Shown here one piece after another: positions 55,531 to 64,000 of a DNA stretch of 64,000 bases (its first letter is position 1; every line of letters begins with the position of its first letter). The stretch is from Sphaerosporella brunnea (Eukaryota; Ascomycota; Pezizomycetes; Pezizales; Pyronemataceae): contig VXIS01000020.1 in assembly GCA_008704415.1 (NCBI GenBank), positions 217,811 through 281,810 of the forward strand. The letters are read 5' to 3'. The position numbers and the translations under genes were made by a program. A model generated the notes under the pieces. That model saw only the letters and a program-made list of their open reading frames with translations. It was not told the DNA's origin and did not search any database.

Positions 55531-58500
55531 CCCGGAGCGAGCACCTCCTCTGATCCTACTCTTCTCCGGGTGTAAAAGCGGGGTACAGTACGAGCGAAAG
55601 GATACAAGTACAGCTGAGAAAAAAGTTCGGACGAATCGAAGTGTTCAGATGGAATTGCTGGGGATAATTGGATCGATAGGTTATAGTTATGGTTACGGTG
55701 GTGGGTAGCGTTTCGCAACGATGTTGCAGGTTTGATGTTGTACGTCTTGTGTCGCTAGACGAGATAACGCTTAATGGTCCGGTCCGGTCAGCGCGATGGA
55801 AAAACGAACACAGGAGAGAGGTAACGTCAACGCATCGGCTATGCAATGCAAGAGAGTGGAACAGTGGGCATGCGGTTCGGTGCAGTGCGCCCAGCGACAA
55901 TTATTGCTCCCTCCTGCGTTGCGAATATCGAATGTGAACATCGATATCCCTGGGGGGGGGGGGGATACGCACCTCACCGGGCGCGCGCGGGCCCAGGTCA
56001 AGGTCAATCTCAGGTATCTAGCCGCCACGCACCGCGCCGCAGCGTGCCGAACCGGCAGATGCAGTGACGTCGTGCGCATGAAGGAGGAAGAGGCCCTTCA
56101 CCTTTGCGAAGGTGTAAAAAAGCGAAGCCAAAACTGCCGGTCGTGTGTAGTCCAGGAAAGGCCAGGAAAGGCCAATCTAGCCGCACGTTGTTCCGGGTGC
56201 CGAGATGACCTTCGCCCCCCCGCGCAGAGAAAAAGAAGTTCTGGGCCCGCGAAAATGACGTCAGGCCAAGCCGACGCGTCCATCGCGTCACCCAGCAGCA
56301 ACAACACATCTGCTCCCCCCCACCTTCAGCCACCAACAAAAACTCAATCGAAGATTTGCAGCCGATTTTTTTTCTCGTTGCGCTGGGTGGGGAGTGGGGG
56401 ACTAGAAATCCCCGGAGATCTGCACCCTGAACTCAATACGCAGGCGCAACTTTGTTCTGGAACAAAAGATGACGCAGGGCCAATGCCGTCGACGACGCGG
56501 GTCGACATCATCAGGCATGTTGACGTTAACGTTGCTACTCGCCGCCGCCGCCCGCACCCCCTTCCCCCACGGTGAGACTTCTACATACCTCGGTGTATGT
56601 GCAATTCCACGCGCATAAACTGTAGCGATTGAGACACTAACACGGCGACTACATTCTGCATTGTCAATTCGATGAGTGCGTGGCCACTCCGACGGCGGGC
56701 TTGCGGGGTCACCGCAGCAGGCGGGGGAAGCAAGGTTGTATCAGATGGCTTTGTCGATCAGCAAGTTTGAGGACCACTGCTGTCCGCCGGAAGATACAAG
56801 TGCTCGACATCGGATGTCATCTATCTCCGGAACGGGAGTCCTTGAACGAATCTGTTTGGCCGGAGCTATGAAATTAACAATATACCACAAGGAAACGGCC
56901 ATGCATCACCAGAATTAGAGTAATGTCTGGGTTCGGAGGTGCACCTTGGTAGCAAGCCCGTTTCCCCTGGACTTCACATCAGTGATTGGAAGATGGGAAC
57001 GAATGTCCGACGGTAGTTTGTGGTCTCAGCCCGCAGGATCCTCCAAGCTCTTGCACTCCGACGCTGAATGCGATATCGTGACGGAGCATTTAGACGCTGC
57101 ATTCCATGCTAGCTCGGATTGTATGCGCCATACATACATACGTCTCTTTCCCTGCCGGTCTCCATCTCGTCGGTTGTGATGACCATGATGAATGTCTGGG
57201 CATAGCGGGTATGGGCGCAGCGACACTCGACTGACAAGAGCGCAACAGAATTTCTGTGTCCAGGATCATGCTATGGCAGGCAGATGTGGCTCACGGCTTA
57301 CGTGTATCCAGTACCAGCACAAACAACGACAGCTGGCGGTATTCTAGCCGGGCTGACGAAATACGTGTGGCTTTGTGAGGCGCAGCTGGCGTGTAGAAAT
57401 AGGTGCACTACGCTACGTCTTGTACGTTGGCAGGGGGGATCGCCCTACTGACATGATCCCTGACCAGCTGAATTAAGGTACCGAAAGGGAGCCTTACTGG
57501 CCGTTGATATGGTTGGGGACACCTCAACCGGGATTTGGGTATCCTGATTTTGGACGAATTTACCGCACTCACAAAAGTTATTTTTTAAAAAAACGCTGTA
57601 ATTCGACTAATTATCGCTCGCTCTATCGATCAACAGTCTCCTTTTGTCGAAACTCCTCCTGGTTGTGGAGATAAATTAGCGGCTTCTGGGGGAACAATGT
57701 CGCTAAGTGGTCAAAATAGAAGATTCACGCTCATCACTCGACTGATGCAGGGGTATGCATATGTTACTAAGCAAAAATGAATGTCGCACCGTCCCCAACC
57801 ATATCGATGCCTGACAACCAAGCTTCGAATTCATGCATGTGTCAGTCACAGAGGTAGCTGGCAGTTGTCATCGAAATGTTCAAGCGAGGAGAAGATACCG
57901 TTCCGCAACAGACAGGTCTACGCTTTCCCTTTGCATGAGCGAGCGTGCGCGCGCTCGTCCGTGATCGCAAATTCCCACGTATCCATCGTGTTCGCAGGAT
58001 CCGTCAGCCCCAATATGGGGGTACCATCTGAACAACGTTTCTCACCAACGCCCTGCTCTTCTTCATGGTGTTTTTTTTTTTTTTTTTTTTTCCCAACAAC
58101 AACAACAGCAACGTGCGCCCTTTTTTGCCACCTCAGTTGTCATTGCAATTGCCATCCCCGATCAGCTGCAGTTGAGCTGTAGGGCTAGCTCACCGGACAG
58201 TAAAAGAAAGAAAAGAAAATTGTTTTGTCCTGCTTCAACGCAGCATTCTTTGCCCAGATGATTTCTTCATCGTACTACTCTAGCTTTGAACACAAGCCTG
58301 GTTCGAAATGCACTTGATGAAAGTCTGCGGCCAGTTTTGAAGTCTGTAGGCCTGGGAAGTGACTTACTCGGCCCAAAGGGCCCATAAAATTATAGTCGCT
58401 GATCATGAGTGCCGTCCTAGCACCTGCAAAATAAACTCCAAAACGAACAATCGAACAAGAACAGTAACTATAGCTAGCTGGTTGGTCGCCAATACAAATG

Positions 58501-60281
58501 GGCGTGGAATCCGTCCTCGATATCTTCTTTGGCTGGCTACATAGATAGGGCGTTGGCCATGGTTGACGTTAACGTTGTGTGTAAGTGATTAAGTAGATAG
58601 TTTCACAGAGCAGAGCAGAGCCTCACAGTAGCGCTGCTTATCGCTATCGATAAAGCAAATGGCTTTGTCGCACGAGCCAGGTTCCCTTCCCGCGAGGGAT
58701 CGTCAGCTACTACATTAGGTACCTCAGTAAGCTCTGTTTATTTCTGTATCTCACCTTTTTTTTTTTTTTGGCTATATGTAGGGGTAGAGAGAGAGAGGTA
58801 TGTAGTAAGTAAACAACTGACTGCGTCACGGTCGAATGACGTGTCCAGGAAACAACACGGCATTCGTTACAGCTGTTTTTCGCGGAGATGTTTTGGAAAG
58901 AATTTCAAAATGAACAGCTAGTCGGCAGATACTTTGATCAATGCGTACTTTGTGTATGTGTATGTGCGGCCGGTCTGGCCCTGGAGCGTAGAATAGGGCG
59001 CCGGCGAGGGTAGGCATGCTGCTGCTACGTAGATGAAGTCGAAAGTGAGGCGTAGCGAGTCTGCAGCTTCCAGACGGCCACGGACGGCCACGAACAACGC
59101 AAAGCAGAAAAAAAGGAAAAAGAAAAAAAGAAAGTGGCGCCGGTCAGATTCTCGATGATCGCAGAATGGGTAGATATGGGTATGGATGGGATGTGAACGA
59201 AGGTTTCAGGAGTCGCTGCTGCTTTGGCTGCGGGTTTCAACGTTAACCTTTTTTTTGGCGGGAGGGATGGTGATGGGATAGGTACATGAAACGCACGGAT
59301 CACCAGGTGACGCGGCGGGAAACAGAAGTGCAAAAGCGTGATGTGTGCTGCGTGAATCTGCGTCGCTTCCCTTCAATTCGATCTTCCGGGCGCGAGCGCG
59401 GACAGCAGCAGCAAGCAAGCAACAAGACAGCGGAACACCAGAGGCAGAGGCTGCATTCTGCCTGCAGGTTCGTGCAGAAAACCAGAAAGCTGGGATGTCG
59501 GCTCTGCACGAGATCCAATGCGGATGTTTACTATAGTTGAGTTAAAGTGTGGTATGGGATGGTGACTCTACCTCTACAGTTGCCTGGTCGTGGTGAATGG
59601 TGATGTTGGGTTAGTATAGCAGGTTGTGCGTGTGTAGGCTGAAAGGCGGTGCCCGCCCGGCTCCATTGTTGATACGCGTTAGTTATGCCTGCCCTACCAC
59701 TGGCGGCATCCCCCCTCCACCAGCTGCCTTACTACGCTCCCACTTACCTTACCCCAGCCTGAGATAGAATTATCCACTTTGATGAGCATTTGGAAAACAG
59801 CTCTGCTAACTACTGCATAACACGCCGCCGGGCGGAGCAGCCTGCACGGATAGAATAGAGCACCTACTATGGTAAGTGACTCGAGGGCGCCTGCAGACTC
59901 GGCGAGAGAGTGTAATTGTTGCTGCCTTATGATCGCGGGCTTCTCACAACTAGCAGCTAGAATAGATGTGATGATGATACACGGACATGTCCTGTCACGC
60001 GACTGAGGGCGTTGCATGCTTTTCTTGCGGCAGACAATTGGAGGGACTTTCGGTATTGTACTAGTACATCTATTGCGGGAATCGGAAGCGCAGGAACATC
60101 ACATCACCAGAGCAAGCAAGCCCGCGCGCGGGCGACGAGCTGCGTTGACCGGACGACGTGCACTGCACTGCACCGGTGACTGCTGCGCAGCCAGGTTGGG
60201 GGTGAGCAGCAACGGTTTCTGGACTCGCCCGCCACACTAACGAGTATGACGCTGCTTGCCCCCTCGTGCGCCTCTCGGCTC

Positions 60282-60312
<31 letters not shown>

Positions 60313-61711
60313 GTGTATCCATCGTGAAGATGCACGATGATGAATGAAGCGCCCATAAGGAGCGGCGGCGAACAGGAGCAGCCGAGCGGAGGAGGAGTAG
60401 GAGGAAGAGCAGGAGCAGCGCCCGGAAGAAGCGGTCTGCTTCTGCTGTGGCTACCCCTCTCCTCGCTCTCGCGTCTGGCTTGCTCCCTCGCTGCCTGCCT
60501 GGATCTCGTCATGTCATGCCCTACGTTACTCTTTTTCGCTCGCGCTGACCCAACGGCCCGAAAAAGGCTGGACTGGGTCGCTGCGCTGCCCTTAAGGGGC
60601 ATAATGCGGGTCACAGAGGGGCAGGGTTTCCAACCTCACTCGACCCAACACCCAATCATTGCCGCCGCCATCCCAACTCTACCAAACAAGGGAACATCGA
60701 CACACCTCCTTCTCAGCGAATGATGTTGGAATTTGCCACGTGAAGCCTCACTCACCTGAGCTGAAAAAAAGGTCCTCGCTCGCTCGCTCGCTGACCGGGA
60801 TTAATTGGAGGGGGACATGGACATACATCCATCCATCCACACGGAAAAAATGATCTCCGAATATACCTATCCTTTCCCATGCCCAAGAGTCAGTGAACGA
60901 CAAATGCTGGAAGTGGCGTCTCGAAATTGGCGGGCGGAAAGACCCTTCCAGCCGTCCAGCCGCGGCTAGATAGTAAACGATCCGGAGGAGGGCACGAAAC
61001 GTACCTGGAGCATTAGCGACAGCGTGGCCGCCCTTTGTCATTCTCTCGTATCGAGCCCCCCAGCCTGCTAAGATTGCTGGCGGAGGCTTGCTTGCATCAC
61101 CTCTTGGGCATACATACTGATATGCAGCAATAGAAAAGGCCTGCAGGTACAGGCCCTCAGCGGAAGGGCATACATACAGAACAACAGATAGGCTTTCGAT
61201 GAGGCAGTCCGGTGTTTCCGGCATGAATTTCATTTCCAACGCCCCAGCAATCTTGTTGCATGAGGAGTAGTGCTGGCGAAGAATGTCTTGACGCCACAGA
61301 GGAAGGCACGGGGATTCATACACTCCGTCCAGGCTGGGATCGATTTGAATCACGATATTGGCCTTTATTCCGTATTCGGATTCCTTTGCATTTAGCTTCA
61401 GATATCAGTTCGGCGGGCCGGGGCGGATGGAGGGTGTGCAGCGTCGTGAAACGTGAGTTCTCCGCCGTGCTTTTGTGTTTCGCTTTTTTAGGAAGTAATT
61501 GACACATTCCTGGGGAGTTGCGAATTGAGCCTTTCGCTCCTTCTCTCAGGTGAAATGAGGGGTAGGAGCCGAGTCATCGGGCGCTCCCTGTGGTTGGATT
61601 AGCTGCAGACATGGTCCCGACAGGCGAGCAGAATGAAGTCGCTTCTACCCACCCATCCCCTCCGAACCACCCATGTCTCTACCGGTAGACCCGTGGAACA
61701 TGGTGTGGGAG

Positions 61712-61719
61712 TTTATAAG
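61712..61719 (+). promoter_or_regulatory. Candidate TATA box
   Basis: TTTATAAG lies about 330 bp before the ATG of the orphan gene and is followed by a C/T-rich stretch (61732-61800), as in many fungal core promoters. No ATG occurs between that stretch and 62048. Confidence 0.5.
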
Positions 61720-62047
61720 TAGGCGGCGACACTCCCCCCCACCTCCATCGCCCACCCCTTCCATTCTCGGCTTTATTACACTCTCTTCCGGATAACCTCA
61801 AATCGAATATCAACATCCAGAACCATCACATACAACGCTCCTTGCCGCTACGAACATTTAAACCCTTCATTTTCACGACCACCACCACCACGGCTTCTGT
61901 CCTGATCCAGCACCGCTCTTCGCTGCTCACCCGCCTGGGCGTAAATATTACTCCCTTCCTCTATACAATCTGAGCTTGTCGACCATCGTCGCTCTCTATC
62001 CACCTCCCCCCCCCCCCCCTGCGTGTCCAACGAGGGGCCATCGCTAT

Positions 62048-63073
62048 ATGTCGAAAATGCCGGCACTACTACTCCCCAACACTGCGTCGCCTTTTGCGCC
62101 TCGGTCGTCTCCAACAGTAGTTCTTAACACCAAGGTCGATCCGTGGTTAACCGCTACTCTCAAACGGGTCAATCGTATCAAGCGATCACTAAACAGCGTT
62201 CCTCAGCACATGAAATGTCTCACCGAGACGCTTTCCCAGCCTTCCGCAACTTGGAATCTCTGTACATTGATGGTACCGAAAGCTCCAGCGTCGCATCTTG
62301 ACAAGCATGATAATGCTCTGGTTGAGGCGTTTACCCGGTATGAGCTGTTGCACGTTCAGGCCTACGTTGTTCACGTGGACTTGGTTTTGTCGCACGAGGT
62401 GGCATTCAAGTTGACCAAGGACACGATTGAAGATCTTTGCGATTATCACAAGGATGTATATCTCGTGGACCAGAAAGATCAGACCTGGCCGTGGACCGAG
62501 AAAGAGGCGCAGATCAAGAAGTTGCAGGATGAGTTTCACCAGGCAGTCAACAAGTTCGTGTATCGGACAGATGCGATTGCCTTGGAGGGGTTGGAAGATG
62601 ACGGAGCCGGAGAGTTGCTTTGCGGGAGGAGCGAGGACGTGAAGTCTCAGGTGTTGACACTGTTCTCTCCGCTTATGCCGCCACCGCCACGAATCGTGGA
62701 TGTTGTGCGTCCATCTGCGCCGATGCTGCCAAGCTCCCAGGGTAATTGGTGGAGTCCCCAGCCTGTGCCTTCAAACGCGCCTCCGCCACCGCCGGTCGAG
62801 TCCTGGAAAATTCTGCCCTCGAGCCCGGTGGATGATTCGCCGGTTTCGACGTCATCAGCGTCTTTTCCGACCATCTGGAGCCCTACCGGTTCGTTCGACA
62901 TGCCAGTAACCTGCTCGCCGGGACCGCAATACTCGCAAGCGCCCACGACTCTTTCGATGCCGATCCCGCAGCTTCCTCTTCCCAGCATGGTGGCCCAACA
63001 GTGCAGCATTGGGAGCGGTTTTGGAGGATTTGGATGGGACAACCGCTATCAGGATTACGCCACTACCATGTGA
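62048..63073 (+). CDS. Orphan protein, 341 aa, helical N-half and Pro/Ser-rich C-half
   Basis: A single exon. The frame is open upstream to 61976 but the first ATG is at 62048 (MSKMPALLLPN); ATG at 62057 is also possible. Residues of about 30-190 are predicted helical by eye: VDPWLTATLKRVNRIKRSLN, HMKCLTETLSQPSATWNL, NALVEAFTRYELLHVQAYVV, WPWTEKEAQIKKLQDEFHQA. The C-terminal 150 residues are Pro/Ser-rich with APPPPPVESW and end in GFGGFGWDNRYQDYATTM. No known domain, signal peptide or membrane span is seen. A TATA-like box and C/T-rich leader upstream support real expression. Confidence 0.68.
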   Translation: MSKMPALLLPNTASPFAPRSSPTVVLNTKVDPWLTATLKRVNRIKRSLNSVPQHMKCLTETLSQPSATWNLCTLMVPKAPASHLDKHDNALVEAFTRYELLHVQAYVVHVDLVLSHEVAFKLTKDTIEDLCDYHKDVYLVDQKDQTWPWTEKEAQIKKLQDEFHQAVNKFVYRTDAIALEGLEDDGAGELLCGRSEDVKSQVLTLFSPLMPPPPRIVDVVRPSAPMLPSSQGNWWSPQPVPSNAPPPPPVESWKILPSSPVDDSPVSTSSASFPTIWSPTGSFDMPVTCSPGPQYSQAPTTLSMPIPQLPLPSMVAQQCSIGSGFGGFGWDNRYQDYATTM

Positions 63074-64000
63074 CTACCTGATGGCAGTAGCTCTCAGGAC
63101 CGGGGACGGGCGGAATACGACGACCAGTATGGACGGAAGGTGTATTTCAGTGGTGGTGGTAGCCACGAAGGACGATAATTACGGAACAGCAATACGCAAC
63201 TTTGACGAATCTGATACGATTTTTTTTTCGATTGTTTATCATTTCCGGAACTGTTTCGCGAGATCGGTCACATCAGTGTACATTTTACCGGTGATTTCTT
63301 TTTGCTTTCTCTACTATGGATTTCATTTTTGTGTCTGTTTATGATTGTGCGAGAAAGGTGGTTACGGCGTTTCTCTGTCTCCTTGCTGTTTTGTTAGCGT
63401 TGCACTCCTCTTTGAGCGTTTGTTTGGCGAATCGATCTGCTTTAGTGATTTTTGGCGATTTTTGCTCTTGTTGCTTTACCACTTCGCAGGACGATTTTTT
63501 TTTTTTGGGATCTTATAAGACGGCCGCAGCGATGCAAAAAAAAAAGGGGGTCAAGCACAAGTACCGGAGAATTGGTCATTTTTGTTTCCTTGTTTTCCTT
63601 TTTATTTCCTTTTTATTTTTGTTGGGTTTGCTTTTTTTGTGTGCTTTTTTCTACCTCCTTTAGCCATTGACTTTATACCCTTTCTACTCCTTTGTGTTTT
63701 ACTGGTCTATTTATCCTTCTTCTCTGTGAATTCTTTTATGTATCATCTCATACCGGTACCTATCATTTTTTGCGGGGCGGGGCGGGGCGGGGCGTGGTCT
63801 GGTTATCATGAAATATGGGGTTTCTCTCTACTGGCTTTTCGGATTTATCGTATCGTTGTGATTTTGGGGCGGGGGAGCAGATAGGAACGGTCTTTGTGGC
63901 GAGATGGGGATGGGATGGGGATGGGCCCGGGGTGGCGAGGATCTAATTTTTTGTTGAAGGAAGGAAGGGGGGGTTTTTTTTTTGTTTTTTCTTTTTTTTT
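63074..64000. other. 3' flank, T-rich
   Basis: No gene is supported. The plus strand is T-rich with a (GGGGC)n tract at 63773-63797. It includes the 3' untranslated region of the orphan gene. Confidence 0.4.

Larger units (their letters stand above)
54445..61975. other. 7.5-kb gene-free region
   Basis: No gene is supported on either strand. T-runs occur at 54662-54683, 54904-54922 and 58072-58091, and C-runs at 54495-54508. A G-rich tract lies at 55393-55530 and a CTG repeat at 60285-60312. Open frames such as 55796-56575 (plus) have no domain and poor composition. It may contain the promoter of the orphan gene at 62048, long untranslated regions or non-coding transcripts. Confidence 0.4.

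Noticed and set aside
55796..56575. 259-codon plus-strand frame
   Set aside because: Composition is unlike a conserved protein, it begins in simple-sequence DNA and no domain is visible.
1..64000. CRISPR arrays, phage or bacterial operons
   Set aside because: No spaced direct repeats of that kind; spliced genes and eukaryotic families show the DNA is fungal nuclear.

Overview
This window is nuclear DNA of a filamentous ascomycete (Pezizomycotina). Its genes are cut by short introns of about 47-220 bp with GT/AG ends. It carries fungus-type Zn2Cys6 regulators, a fungal myotubularin, a Ty1/copia retrotransposon and a Tad-like LINE remnant. The species cannot be named from the sequence. I rebuilt intron-exon structures by hand from reading frame, splice signals and family conservation. 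No tRNA, rRNA or CRISPR array was seen.

Layout. 0.35-2.07 kb: PXA-domain protein (minus). 2.5-5.5 kb: two decayed, divergently oriented oxidoreductase genes, an FAD monooxygenase and a zinc alcohol dehydrogenase, the latter with a small internal inversion. 6.6-7.2 kb: Yippee-like zinc protein. 8.06-9.36 kb: intact zinc alcohol dehydrogenase. 9.58-11.96 kb: FAN1 nuclease (minus). 13.2-21 kb: a transposon-rich block with a LINE remnant, a 207-bp hAT-type MITE with an 8-bp target duplication, and a full-length Ty1/copia element (16098-20961) with apparently identical 200-bp LTRs. 21-26 kb: gene-free. 26-29.1 kb: Zn2Cys6 regulator 1. 32.25-33.5 kb: orphan proline-rich protein (minus). 36.1-36.45 kb: small spliced Tyr/Ser/Asn-rich protein. 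36.9-37.9 kb: multi-pass membrane protein. 38.9-40.05 kb: ribosomal protein uS3. 42.16-44.6 kb: myotubularin phosphatase. 44.6-50.5 kb: gene-poor, with a Tourist-like MITE. 50.5-54.4 kb: Zn2Cys6 regulator 2. 54.4-62 kb: gene-free, rich in microsatellites and G/T runs. 62.05-63.07 kb: orphan protein.

The most interesting object is the copia element. Its gag and pol lie in the same frame, separated only by one UGA. That stop is followed by CGG, giving the UGA-CGG readthrough context known from tobra-, furo- and pecluviruses. Seven bases after the stop begins a perfect 10-bp stem with a 25-nt loop. This is the arrangement expected for programmed stop-codon readthrough, which would be an unusual Gag-Pol strategy for a Ty1/copia element. 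The rest of gag-pol looks intact and the LTRs are identical, so the stop does not look like ordinary decay.

The remaining genes are mostly unrelated housekeeping functions (lipid trafficking, DNA repair, translation, phosphoinositide turnover) and do not form an obvious pathway. The decayed oxidoreductase pair may be what is left of a metabolic gene cluster.
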